From Geodermatophilus sp. DSM 45219 (GTDB lineage Bacteria; Actinomycetota; Actinomycetes; Mycobacteriales; Geodermatophilaceae): 64,000 nt of DNA. The notes beneath the pieces are model-generated. The model worked only from the letters and a program-made list of their open reading frames with translations, made no database searches and was not told the origin of the DNA. The position numbers were made by a program, and so were the translations under genes. Below are positions 44,450-53,269 of the stretch, one piece after another; within the stretch, counting starts at the first letter, position 1; each line of letters starts with the position of its first letter. Where the stretch lies: NCBI RefSeq assembly GCF_900104025.1, contig NZ_FNIQ01000002.1, positions 744,001 through 808,000 on the forward strand, given 5' to 3'.

Positions 44450-46426
44450 CTAGCCGCGCGGATCCTGCGGACGACCGACGGTCCCCACCCTGGGTTGCCC
44501 CTGCGCGGGGACGGATGCGTCCCCCGCCGACGCCACGAAATTGCCGCCCGGGCTGACCGACAGCTGGCCGTCGGCCTCCGAGCCCGCCGTGGACGTCTGC
44601 GGCGCCAGGGCCGCAGCGTCCCGTGATGGGCTCGGGGTCCGCTCCACGACGATGACGAAGTCGTCGCCGTGGCGGCTGATGCCGTCGACGACGGCCTGCT
44701 CGATCGCCACGGTGGCGTAGTTGCCGCGCAGGACGATGGGATCGCGGCGGAGGTCCTTGACCAGGCTCACGGCCATCGCCGCCATCACCAGCGCGAACGG
44801 CAGGGCTGCGATGATCGTCAGGTTCTGCAGTCCCGTCAGTGCCGCGCCGTCCTCGCCCAGGAGCAGCATGATCGCTGCGACGGAGCCCATCACGACGCCC
44901 CAGAAGACGACGACCCAGCGACTCGGTTCCAGGGTGCCGCGCTGCGAGAGCGAACCCATGACGATCGAGGCCGCGTCCGCACCGGACACGAAGAAGATCG
45001 CCACGAGGAGCATCACGAGCACGGTCGCTGCCGTGGCCAGGGGGTACTGACCCAGGACGGCGAACAGCTGCCCCTCCGTGGTGCCCTGGCCGGCGACGTC
45101 GACGCCGCCGCGCTGGGCGGCGATGCCGGCACCGCCGAACACGGCGAACCACAGCAGGCTGACCAGGCTGGGCACCAGGAGCACGCCGGTCACGAACTGC
45201 CGGATGGTGCGGCCTCGGCTGATGCGGGCGATGAACAGCCCGACGAACGGCGTCCAGCTGATCCACCAGGCCCAGTAGAAGACCGTCCACCCACGCAGCC
45301 AGGCAGCCATCGGGTCACCGCCGGTGGCCTCCGTGCGCGCGGCCATCTCGCCGAGGTCGGAGAAGTAGCTGCCGACCGCGTCGGGGATCAGGTTGAGGAT
45401 GAAGATCGTCGGGCCGAGGACGAACACGAAGACCGCCAGGACCAGGGCCAGGACCATGTTGGTGTTGGACAGCCACTGGATGCCACGGGCGATGCCGGAG
45501 ACGGCTGAGGCGACGAACGCAGCGGTCAGCACCGCGATGATCGCGACGAGGATGCCGTCACCGACGCTGCCGAACCAGCCGAGGATCTCGACCCCGCTGC
45601 CGATCTGCAGTGCACCCAGGCCCAGGGAGGCCGCCGACCCGAAGAGGGTGGCGAAGATGGCCAGGACGTCGATGACCCGGCCGGCCGGACCGGCGGCCCG
45701 TCGCTCCCCCAGCAGCGGGATGAACACCGAGCTGATCAGCTGACGGCGCCCCCGCCGGAAGGTGCCGTAAGCGACGGCCAGCCCGACGACGGCGTACATC
45801 GCCCACGGGTGCAGCGTCCAGTGGAAGAGCGTGGTGGCCATCGCCGTCTGGATGGCCTGGGACGACTCCGCCTCGGTCGTGAGCGGCGGCGGCGAGACGT
45901 AGTGCGAGAGCGGTTCGGCGACCCCGAAGAACATCAGCCCGATGCCCATGCCGGCGCTGAACATCATCGCGATCCACGAGATGGTGCGGAACTCCGGCCG
46001 CTCGTCGTCGCGCCCCAGGGGGATGCGCCCGTACTTGCTCGCCGCCAGCCAGATCACGTACACCACGAACGCCGACGCCAGCAGGACGAACAGCCAGCCG
46101 AGGTTGCCGGTGACCCATCCGAGGACCGAGCCACTCACGGAACCCAGACCCGTGGGCGTGGCGAAGCCCCAGACGACGAAGCCGAGCGCCATGACCGCGG
46201 CGACGGCGAACAGGACCCTGTCCACGGCCCAGTGCCGATCGGCGATGCAGGGTGGCGGCTCCGTGATGGCCGGGTGTGTCCCCGTCACCGACACATCCGT
46301 GATCCTGATGGCTGAGCGCTCCCCCGACCCACCGGCTCCACCGCCGGCCGTCGGATCGGTCCCCACGGCGTCCGAATGGCTCAGCCGGTAGGGGGGCGAT
46401 GCTTGTTCGCCGCGCGGTTGCTCCAT
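44450..46426 (-). CDS. BCCT family choline/glycine betaine transporter
   Basis: A 658-residue Na+/H+-coupled quaternary amine transporter with 12 helices. The family signature WTVFYWAWWISWTPFVGLFI is clear, and FRTISWIAMMFSAGMGIGLM occurs near TM3. A 60-residue N-terminal and a 90-residue C-terminal cytoplasmic extension may sense osmotic stress. The ATG at 46426 follows GAGGAG. Its promoter carries a 17-bp motif shared with three betaine genes, so choline or betaine is the probable substrate. Confidence 0.93.
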   Translation of the reverse strand: MEQPRGEQASPPYRLSHSDAVGTDPTAGGGAGGSGERSAIRITDVSVTGTHPAITEPPPCIADRHWAVDRVLFAVAAVMALGFVVWGFATPTGLGSVSGSVLGWVTGNLGWLFVLLASAFVVYVIWLAASKYGRIPLGRDDERPEFRTISWIAMMFSAGMGIGLMFFGVAEPLSHYVSPPPLTTEAESSQAIQTAMATTLFHWTLHPWAMYAVVGLAVAYGTFRRGRRQLISSVFIPLLGERRAAGPAGRVIDVLAIFATLFGSAASLGLGALQIGSGVEILGWFGSVGDGILVAIIAVLTAAFVASAVSGIARGIQWLSNTNMVLALVLAVFVFVLGPTIFILNLIPDAVGSYFSDLGEMAARTEATGGDPMAAWLRGWTVFYWAWWISWTPFVGLFIARISRGRTIRQFVTGVLLVPSLVSLLWFAVFGGAGIAAQRGGVDVAGQGTTEGQLFAVLGQYPLATAATVLVMLLVAIFFVSGADAASIVMGSLSQRGTLEPSRWVVVFWGVVMGSVAAIMLLLGEDGAALTGLQNLTIIAALPFALVMAAMAVSLVKDLRRDPIVLRGNYATVAIEQAVVDGISRHGDDFVIVVERTPSPSRDAAALAPQTSTAGSEADGQLSVSPGGNFVASAGDASVPAQGQPRVGTVGRPQDPRG

Positions 46427-47018
46427 GACACTCCTCAATCCTGTTGCGCCATCCGAGACCGGCTTCGCATGAGGGAACCAGAGGGCCCGCCCCGGAACAA
46501 GGGTCGGACGTGATTGTCCACACAGTTTCGCCCCGACGAGACCCGGCGGAGCGCGCGCGTGACGAGGCGGACGCCTGTCGGCCCGCCGGTCCCGACGCGA
46601 ACGCCGTCCCGGTCCGAGCCGCGGCCGCCGGCCACAGTGGGAGGGAGCCTGCTCCCGGGGACGACGAGCGGCGCGGTCGTCGAGCCGTGGCCTGGGGACG
46701 TGCCCGCCGGGCTCCCGATCCGCGTCGCACGCGGTCCGCGCGGATCCCGGAGCGGGCCTGTCGGGCGATCGCGGGGAGGCCCGCTCCTCCGACGCCCGTC
46801 CCCGTGCGCCCACCCGGAGCCCGCGAGACGGAGACGGACGATCCCGGAGCGGGGGCGATGAGCGCTCGGTCGTCGTCAGGACCGGACCGCGCCGCCACCG
46901 AGGGAACGGACGCCTGCCCTCCGGGGCTGGACGGCCACGACATGCGCCCGAGGCGTGTCCTCGTGGGAGGCCGTGGCCGGCCTGGCCACACCCACGCGGA
47001 TCCGGGGTCGACCCGGGC
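46427..47018. other. 592-bp gap without a recognisable gene; BCCT promoter region
   Basis: The stretch between the BCCT transporter start and the Rieske oxygenase stop holds only reading frames of arginine-rich, low-complexity composition that lack ribosome sites. The only element recognised is the 17-bp motif at 46443-46459. Confidence 0.6.
46443..46459. promoter_or_regulatory. Probable IclR operator at the BCCT gene
   Basis: GTTGCGC-CAT-CCGAGAC; the left arm is identical to the perfect palindrome at 49169. It starts 17 bp upstream of the transporter start codon. The flanking sequence CATGACACTCC is shared with the betB promoter. Confidence 0.55.
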
Positions 47019-48140
47019 TCAGTCCGCCAGGCGCTGCGTCAGCCAGTCGTGGAACTCCCCGATGTGGTGCTCGGAGGGGACCAGGACTCCGCCGTTGGCG
47101 TAGGCGCGGGAGGACATCGCCGGCTGGGTCCGCTCGCAGGCCGCGAAGTCCTGCTCGTTGACCCGGTGGAACAGCTCCACCGACCGGGACACGTCCTTGC
47201 CCGAGTCCACCACCTCGCGGGTGTAGAGCCAGTCGCACTCCACGATCGTCCGGTCCGCCGAGATCGGGAACATGCGGTGGACGATCACGTGGTCGGGCAC
47301 CAGGTTGACGAACACGGTCGGCCTGACCGTGATGGCGTAATAGCGGCGGTCCTGGTCGTCGGCCACACCCGGGAGCTTGTCGAAGCCCTCGCTGCCGTCG
47401 ACGGTGAAGCCCTGGACGTCCTCGCCGAACTCCGCGCCGTGGCCGACGTAGTACTGCGCGGCGTAGCCGTCGGCGAACTCCGGGAGCACCTCGGTGAGCT
47501 CCGGGTGGATCGTCGCGCAGTGGTAGCACTCCATGAAGTTCTCGATGATGAGCTTCCAGTTGGCCTGCACGTCGTAGGTGATGCGGCGGCCCACCGAGAG
47601 GGAGTCCAGCTCGTAGCGCTCGATGGCCTCCAGGTCCCCGAGCCGCTCGGCGATGGCGCCCATGACGTCGTCCTCGAACGACGGGGGCTCCGCGGCCAGG
47701 CACAGCCACGCGTACCCCAGCCACTCCCGCAGGTGCACCGGGACCAGGCCGTACTGCACCCGGTCGACGTCGGGCATCTTCGTCAGGTTCGGGGCGGCGA
47801 TCAGCTTGCCCTCGAGGTCGTAGGTCCAGGCGTGGTACGGGCACTGGAAGGCCCGCTTGACCTCACCGGAGTCCTCCGTGCAGATCTGCGCGCCGCGGTG
47901 CCGGCAGATGTTGAGGAAGGCCCGCAGCTGCCCGTCCCGGCTGCGGACCACCAGGACGCTCTCCCGGCCGACCTGGACCTTCTGGAACGAGCCGGGGGTC
48001 GGCAGGTCCGCCGACCGCACCGCGCAGAACCACATGGTCTCGAAGACCCGGGTCTGCTCGAGGGAGAAGATGGCCGGGTCGGTGTAGTACTGGCCCGGCA
48101 GCGTGGAGATGAGGCTCGCGGGCAGGTCGGTGGCGGTCAT
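47019..48140 (-). CDS. gbcA: Rieske oxygenase alpha subunit, GbcA-like glycine betaine demethylase
   Basis: A 373-residue oxygenase. The Rieske 2Fe-2S centre is CRHRGAQ...CPYHAWTYDLEGKL. The mononuclear iron site is NFMECYHCATIHPEL with a downstream Asp. It probably converts glycine betaine to dimethylglycine plus formaldehyde; carnitine, stachydrine and related betaine demethylases share the fold. Context (BCCT transporter, choline dehydrogenase-like and betaine aldehyde dehydrogenase genes, PurU, a GcvT-like oxidase) supports betaine. ATG at 48138-48140 preceded by GAGG. It is controlled by the site at 48268. Electrons would come from the ferredoxin at 49204. Confidence 0.82.
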   Translation of the reverse strand: MTATDLPASLISTLPGQYYTDPAIFSLEQTRVFETMWFCAVRSADLPTPGSFQKVQVGRESVLVVRSRDGQLRAFLNICRHRGAQICTEDSGEVKRAFQCPYHAWTYDLEGKLIAAPNLTKMPDVDRVQYGLVPVHLREWLGYAWLCLAAEPPSFEDDVMGAIAERLGDLEAIERYELDSLSVGRRITYDVQANWKLIIENFMECYHCATIHPELTEVLPEFADGYAAQYYVGHGAEFGEDVQGFTVDGSEGFDKLPGVADDQDRRYYAITVRPTVFVNLVPDHVIVHRMFPISADRTIVECDWLYTREVVDSGKDVSRSVELFHRVNEQDFAACERTQPAMSSRAYANGGVLVPSEHHIGEFHDWLTQRLAD

Positions 48141-48267
48141 GCGGGCACCTCGGTGGCGTCGGGCGTATGGCGGGTACGCCGGCGGTCGGACTGTGGGGAG
48201 CAGGGTGGACCCGGTCGTCGTCGGGGAGGGGCTCCGACGGGCGACTGTGTTGCAGATTACGGTTTGT

Positions 48268-48284
48268 GTTGCGCCTTGCACAAC
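48268..48284. promoter_or_regulatory. Probable IclR operator at gbcA
   Basis: GTTGCGC-CTT-GCACAAC, an inverted repeat with one mismatch, 128 bp before the gbcA start and directly after the iclR stop. A second TGTGTTGC direct repeat lies at 48246-48253, 19 bp away from the copy that starts this site. Confidence 0.65.
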
Positions 48285-48289
48285 CGCTG

Positions 48290-49084
48290 TCAGGAAAAGA
48301 AGCCGAGTCGCCGGCTCAGGGCGTCGGCCGCCTCGACCACCAGGGGGGCGACCAGGTCGCCCAGGGATGCCGGCGTCATCCGGAACGACGGGCCCGACAC
48401 GCTCACCGCCGCGGTCACCTGCCCGTCCGCGTCGCGCACCGGCGCCGCGACGGCGTTGAGGCCGACCTCGAGCTCCTCCACGGTGACCCCCCAGCCGCGT
48501 GCCGCCACCTCCTCGAGCTGCCCCTGCAGCACGTCGGCATCGGTGATCGTGGCGTCGGTGTAACGCTCCAGGACGCCGGACAGCACCGCCTTCCGCACGG
48601 CCTCAGGGGCGTGCGCCAGGAGCACCTTGCCGCTGGACGTGGCGTGCAGTGGCGTCCCCCGCCCCACCCAGTTGTGGGTGCTGATCGTCGCCCGGCCCCG
48701 CACCTGGCTGATGTTGACCGCCCTGGTGCTGTCGAGGATGGCGAGGTTGACCGTCTCCCCGACGTCGTCCGCGAGGACCTCGCAGATCCGGCGCCCCTCC
48801 TGCGTGAGGTCGAGCTGAGCCGCCGTGGCGCCGGCCAGCCGGACGATCCCGAAGCCCAGGCGGTACTTGCCGCGGTCGGCCAGCTGCTCGACGAACCCCC
48901 GGCCCTCGAGGACGGCGACGAGCCGGAACGCCGTCGACTTGTGCACCCCGAGCTCCGCCGCGATCTCGGTGACACCGGCGTCCCCCCGGACCGCGAGGAT
49001 CTCCAGGATGCTCAGCGCACGGTCGACCGACTGGACCAACGCGGCCGGGCCGCGCTCTCCTCCGGAACTCTCCTCGACGCTCAC
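48290..49084 (-). CDS. IclR family transcriptional regulator
   Basis: A 264-residue regulator with an N-terminal winged helix (AGVTEIAAELGVHKSTAFRLV and VEQLADRGKYRLG) and a C-terminal GAF-like effector domain (DVGETVNLAILDS, PLHATSSGKVLLAH). It lies between gbcA and the ferredoxin operon, and perfect or near-perfect 7-3-7 palindromes flank it. It probably responds to choline, betaine or a downstream metabolite. The start is GTG at 49084. Confidence 0.93.
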   Translation of the reverse strand: MSVEESSGGERGPAALVQSVDRALSILEILAVRGDAGVTEIAAELGVHKSTAFRLVAVLEGRGFVEQLADRGKYRLGFGIVRLAGATAAQLDLTQEGRRICEVLADDVGETVNLAILDSTRAVNISQVRGRATISTHNWVGRGTPLHATSSGKVLLAHAPEAVRKAVLSGVLERYTDATITDADVLQGQLEEVAARGWGVTVEELEVGLNAVAAPVRDADGQVTAAVSVSGPSFRMTPASLGDLVAPLVVEAADALSRRLGFFS

Positions 49085-49168
49085 GGCCCCAGCCTAGAGA
49101 TCGAATTCACACCAGACCCTTGACGAGCCTCTCGGCGGGCGGCCACCCTGTTTCGCGAAGAGAAGGTC

Positions 49169-49185
49169 GTTGCGCCCAGCGCAAC
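49169..49185. promoter_or_regulatory. Perfect palindrome at the ferredoxin/iclR promoter
   Basis: GTTGCGC-CCA-GCGCAAC, perfect 7-3-7. It lies 18 bp upstream of the ferredoxin start codon and 85 bp from the iclR start, in the divergent region, as expected for an IclR-family operator. Confidence 0.75.
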
Positions 49186-49203
49186 CAGCGAACCGGAGTG
49201 TCC

Positions 49204-49530
49204 ATGGTCCCGGTGTGCCCGACCAGCGCGCTGCCCCCCGGCGAGGCGATCCGCGTGACGGACGGCGTGCCCGCGCCGATCGCCGTGTTCAACGTCGACG
49301 GCGAGTTCCTCGCGATCGACGACACCTGCACCCACCAGGACGCCTCGCTCGCCGACGGGTGGCTGGAGGGCTGCGAAGTCGAGTGCCCGCTGCACGCGTC
49401 GTGCTTCGACCTGCGGACCGGGATGCCGTCCGGACCACCGGCCAAGGCGCCGGTGCGCACCCACCCGGTCACCGTCGTCGACGGGACGGTCCACGTCCAG
49501 GTCGGTGGCGCCGCGGAGGGAGCGGCGTGA
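49204..49530 (+). CDS. Rieske-type 2Fe-2S ferredoxin
   Basis: A 108-residue ferredoxin of the dioxygenase/biphenyl-type, with CTHQDASL...[13 protein letters not shown] ligands. It should carry electrons from the adjacent FAD reductase to GbcA. The ATG at 49204 follows CGGAG. GTGA overlap with the reductase gene indicates coupling. Its promoter carries the perfect IclR-like palindrome. Confidence 0.92.
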   Translation: MVPVCPTSALPPGEAIRVTDGVPAPIAVFNVDGEFLAIDDTCTHQDASLADGWLEGCEVECPLHASCFDLRTGMPSGPPAKAPVRTHPVTVVDGTVHVQVGGAAEGAA

Positions 49531-50708
49531 CCGCGACCGTCGCGGTCGTCGGCGCCTCCCTCGCCGGGCTGTCGGCGGCCCGGGCGTTGCGCGCGCGGTC
49601 CTACGACGGACGGGTCGTCGTCATCGGCGACGAGGTGCACGCCCCCTACGACCGGCCCCCGCTGTCCAAGGAGTTCCTCGCCGGCACGTACAGCCTGGAG
49701 GACCTCGTACTCGGCACCGCGGCCGACGAGGCGCTCGACCTGGACTGGCGGCTGGGCACCGCCGCGGTCGGCCTGGACCGCGCCACCCGGTCCGTGCGGC
49801 TGGCCGACGGGAGCGAGGTCCGGGCCGACGGCGTCGTCCTGGCCACCGGTGCCCGCGCCCGCCGGCTCCCCGGGACCGAGGGCCTCGCCGGCGTCCACGT
49901 CCTGCGTTCCCTGGACGACGCCGTGGCGCTGCGGGCCGACCTGCTCGCGGCCGGGCACCTGGTCGTGATCGGCGCCGGGTTCATCGGGGCCGAGGTGGCC
50001 TCCACCGCCCGGGCCCTCGGGCTGGACGTCACCGTCGTCGAGACCCAGCCCGTGCCGCTCGCCGGCCCGCTCGGTGCCCGGATGGGCGGGGTGTGCGCCG
50101 AGCTGCACGCCGACCACGGGACGCGCCTGCTCGCCGGCACGGGGGTGGCGCGCCTCGTCGGCCGGACCAGGGTCGAGGCCGTCGAGCTGGCCGACGGGCG
50201 ACGGCTGCCCGCCGACGTCGTGGTCGTCGGCATCGGCGCCGTCCCGAACGTCGAGTGGCTCGCCGGCTCGGGCGTGACCCTGGAGGCGGGCGTCCGCACC
50301 GACGCCCGGTGCGCGACCAACGTCCCGGGGGTCGTGGCCGTGGGCGACTGCGCGTCCGCCTGGTCCCCCGACGCGGGGCGAGCCGTCCGCGTGGAGCACT
50401 GGACGCACGCCCTGGAGCAGCCCACCACCGCGGTCGCCACCCTGCTCGGCACCGACCCGGGGACGAGGCCGACGGTCCCGTACTTCTGGTCGGAGCAGTA
50501 CGGCCGCCGCATCCAGTTCGCCGGGACCCGCCGCGACGGCGACGACGTGCGGGTGGTCGAGGGCAGCTGCGCGGACCGCAGCTTCCTCGCTGTCTACGAG
50601 CGCGACGGCCAGCCGGTCGCCGTCCTCGGGGTCGACCAGCCCCGCCTGTTCACCCGGTGGCGGCGGCAGCTCCGGTCCGCCGAACCGGCGACCCCGCTCA
50701 CCGCCTGA
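49527..50708 (+). CDS. FAD-dependent ferredoxin reductase (BphA4-like)
   Basis: A 393-residue NAD(P)H:ferredoxin reductase. N-terminal FAD motif [18 protein letters not shown], then [13 protein letters not shown], the second NAD-binding motif [18 protein letters not shown], the FAD/ribityl motif [11 protein letters not shown] and a C-terminal dimerisation domain. It reduces the ferredoxin encoded just upstream. The GTG overlaps the ferredoxin stop by 4 bp. Confidence 0.93.
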   Translation: MTATVAVVGASLAGLSAARALRARSYDGRVVVIGDEVHAPYDRPPLSKEFLAGTYSLEDLVLGTAADEALDLDWRLGTAAVGLDRATRSVRLADGSEVRADGVVLATGARARRLPGTEGLAGVHVLRSLDDAVALRADLLAAGHLVVIGAGFIGAEVASTARALGLDVTVVETQPVPLAGPLGARMGGVCAELHADHGTRLLAGTGVARLVGRTRVEAVELADGRRLPADVVVVGIGAVPNVEWLAGSGVTLEAGVRTDARCATNVPGVVAVGDCASAWSPDAGRAVRVEHWTHALEQPTTAVATLLGTDPGTRPTVPYFWSEQYGRRIQFAGTRRDGDDVRVVEGSCADRSFLAVYERDGQPVAVLGVDQPRLFTRWRRQLRSAEPATPLTA

Positions 50709-50848
50709 CGCCGGCCGTGGCCGCCGGTCCGGCGCAGGGCGGCCGCGAGCACCACCGGGCCGGGCAGCCCGCGCCCGACCCGGATCCCCGGTCCGGGCCT
50801 CCCCGGCCCCGGCCGCCGCACCATCTCCTGACAGCGAAGGGGCACGAC

Positions 50849-52534
50849 GTGAGCCAGCAGCAGTACGACTTCGTCATCGTGGGCGGCGGATCGGCGGGCA
50901 GCGCCCTCGCCAACCGGCTCAGCGCCGACCCCGGCAACCGGGTGCTGGTGCTCGAGGCCGGCCGGAAGGACTCCCTCTGGGACGTCTTCGTGCACATGCC
51001 GGCCGCGCTCACCATCCCCATCGGCAACCGCCTCTACGACTGGAAGTACGAGAGCGAGCCGGAGCCGTGGATGGGCGGCCGGAAGGTCTACCACGCCCGC
51101 GGCAAGCTGCTCGGCGGCTCCAGCAGCATCAACGGGATGATCTTCCAGCGCGGCAACCCCATGGACTTCGAGCGCTGGGGTGCCGACGAGGGCATGGGGA
51201 CGTGGGACTTCGCGCACGTCCTGCCCTACTTCAAGCGCATGGAGAACTGCACGGCCGCCGCCGACGACGACCCGTTCCGCGGCAAGGACGGCCCCCTGGT
51301 CCTCGAGCGCGGCCCGGCCACCAGCCCGCTGTTCCAGGCCTTCTTCTCCGCCGTCCAGCAGGCCGGCTACCCGCTCACCGACGACGTCAACGGCCACCGG
51401 CAGGAGGGTTTCGGGCCCTTCGACCGCAACGTGCACCGCGGCCGCCGGCTGAGCGCGGCCCGCGCGTACCTGCACCCGGTGGTGTCCCGCCCGAACCTGA
51501 CGGTGGAGACCCGCGCCTTCGTCACCCGGGTCCTCTTCGAGGGCGACCGCGCCGTCGGCGTCGAGTACCGCCGCGGGCGCGGACCGGTGCGCACCGTGCG
51601 CGCCGGCGAGGTGGTGCTCAGCGGCGGCGCCATCAACACCCCGCAGCTGCTGCAGCTCTCCGGCGTCGGCAACGGCGCGGAGCTGCGCGCCCTCGGCATC
51701 GACGTCGTCGCCGACCTGCCCGGCGTCGGCGAGAACCTGCAGGACCACCTCGAGGTCTACATCCAGCACGGGTGCAAGCAGCCGGTGTCCATCGCCCCGG
51801 GCATGAAGTGGTGGAACAAGCCCAGGATCGGCGCGGAGTGGCTCTTCCTCCGCAAGGGCCTCGGCGCCACCAACCACTTCGAGGCCGGCGGGTTCGTGCG
51901 CAGCAACGACGACGTCGCCTACCCGAACCTCATGTTCCACTTCCTGCCGATCGCCGTCCGCTACGACGGGTCGATGCCCGAGGGCGACCACGGTTACCAG
52001 GTGCACATCGGGCCCATGTACTCCGACGCCCGCGGCACGCTGAAGATCACGTCGACCGACCCGCGGGTGAAGCCGGCCATGCGGTTCAACTACCTCTCCA
52101 CCGAGCAGGACCGCCGGGAGTGGGTGGAGGCGGTGCAGGTGGCCCGGCGGATCTTCGAGCAGCCGGCGTTCGCCGAGTTCAGCTCGGGTGAGATCTCCCC
52201 CGGACCGGAGATCGAGACCCCCGAGCAGATCCTCAGCTGGGTGGCCAAGGACGCCGAGACGGCGCTGCACCCCTCCTGCACGGCGAAGATGGGCACCGAC
52301 CCCCTCTCGGTGGTCGACCCGACGAGCATGCGGGTGCACGGGCTGGAGGGCCTGCGGGTCGTCGACGCATCGGCCATGCCGTACGTGACCAACGGCAACA
52401 TCTACGCACCGATCATGATGATGGCCGAGAAGGCCGCCGACCTGATCCTCGGCAACACCCCGCTCGCCCCCGAGCACGTCGAGTTCCACCGGCACCAGCC
52501 GGCTCCGGTCCGCGAGGCCGCCGGCCAGGCCTGA
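50849..52534 (+). CDS. betA: GMC oxidoreductase, choline dehydrogenase-like
   Basis: A 561-residue FAD enzyme. N-terminal dinucleotide motif [18 protein letters not shown] and GMC signature [20 protein letters not shown]. The C-terminal active-site region contains [18 protein letters not shown] and [15 protein letters not shown], as in choline dehydrogenases. It would oxidise choline to betaine aldehyde. The start is GTG at 50849 after AAGGGG. The 140 bp before it hold no gene; it is probably in the same transcript as the reductase. Confidence 0.85.
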   Translation: MSQQQYDFVIVGGGSAGSALANRLSADPGNRVLVLEAGRKDSLWDVFVHMPAALTIPIGNRLYDWKYESEPEPWMGGRKVYHARGKLLGGSSSINGMIFQRGNPMDFERWGADEGMGTWDFAHVLPYFKRMENCTAAADDDPFRGKDGPLVLERGPATSPLFQAFFSAVQQAGYPLTDDVNGHRQEGFGPFDRNVHRGRRLSAARAYLHPVVSRPNLTVETRAFVTRVLFEGDRAVGVEYRRGRGPVRTVRAGEVVLSGGAINTPQLLQLSGVGNGAELRALGIDVVADLPGVGENLQDHLEVYIQHGCKQPVSIAPGMKWWNKPRIGAEWLFLRKGLGATNHFEAGGFVRSNDDVAYPNLMFHFLPIAVRYDGSMPEGDHGYQVHIGPMYSDARGTLKITSTDPRVKPAMRFNYLSTEQDRREWVEAVQVARRIFEQPAFAEFSSGEISPGPEIETPEQILSWVAKDAETALHPSCTAKMGTDPLSVVDPTSMRVHGLEGLRVVDASAMPYVTNGNIYAPIMMMAEKAADLILGNTPLAPEHVEFHRHQPAPVREAAGQA

Positions 52535-52537
52535 CCG

Positions 52538-52590
52538 GACGACGACGGCCGCTGCCGACTCCGCGGGAGCCGGCAGCGGCCGTCGTCGTC
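52538..52590. terminator. Bidirectional terminator after betA
   Basis: GACGACGACGGCCGCTGCCG and CGGCAGCGGCCGTCGTCGTC form a 20-bp stem, between the convergent betA and exonuclease genes. Confidence 0.85.
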
Positions 52591-52591
52591 C

Positions 52592-53269
52592 TCAGACCGG
52601 CTGCACCCGCAGGCGCGCCTCGGCCCCGGCCAGCGTGCCCACCGTCTCGGGGCCGCCCGACTCCAGCAGCGTGGCCAGCGCGACGAACACCTGGGCGGTC
52701 GTGAACGCGTCCCCGCTGGCCTCGTGCGGCCGGGAGCTGGGCACACCCAGGGCCGCCGCCAGCCCCGCCAGGGACAGTGCCGGTGGCGGGGTCCGGCCGG
52801 TCCCGGCCAGCCACAGCCGGCCCAGCGCGCAGGTGTCGAGGACGGGGTTCCGCAGCCGCACCCCCCGGGCCCGCAGCGCGCGGCCGAGGAAGCCCCGTTC
52901 CACCCAGGCCGCGTGGGCCACCAGGACCCGCCCGGTCATGACCTGCAGCAGGCCGTCGAGCGCCTCTGCCAGCGGCGGCGCGCCGGCGAGGTCGGCAGGA
53001 CGCAGCCCGTGGATCCGCACCGCCTCCGCCGGCACCCCCCGCTCCGGGCGCGCCAGGCCCTCGGCGGCGGTAGCGCAGACCACCCGGCCACCCTCCACGC
53101 AGACCGCTCCCCAGGACACGATCTCGTGGTGCCGGGGGTCCAGACCGGTGAGCTCGAGGTCGACGACGCAGAACGACGCCTCCCGCCACGGCGTGCGGTC
53201 GGCGATCCGCGCGGCATCCCGGTAGGCCCGCGCCGCCTCGCTCCCCGGTCGCATCGGCAGGCCGCGCAT
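52592..53269 (-). CDS. DnaQ-like 3'-5' exonuclease
   Basis: A 225-residue DEDD exonuclease. ExoI FCVVDLELTGLDPR (DxE), ExoII near VAHAAWVERGFL and ExoIII HEASGDAFTTAQVF (His/Asp). The gene starts in the overlapping TGATG of the DUF294 gene, a pair often seen together with acetate uptake systems. No polymerase domain is present, so it is a stand-alone nuclease. Confidence 0.88.
   Translation of the reverse strand: MRGLPMRPGSEAARAYRDAARIADRTPWREASFCVVDLELTGLDPRHHEIVSWGAVCVEGGRVVCATAAEGLARPERGVPAEAVRIHGLRPADLAGAPPLAEALDGLLQVMTGRVLVAHAAWVERGFLGRALRARGVRLRNPVLDTCALGRLWLAGTGRTPPPALSLAGLAAALGVPSSRPHEASGDAFTTAQVFVALATLLESGGPETVGTLAGAEARLRVQPV

Noticed and set aside
46444..47103. 219-codon plus-strand open frame in the BCCT/gbcA gap
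   Set aside because: No ribosome site, Arg/Pro-rich composition and overlap with the gbcA end; not supported as a gene.
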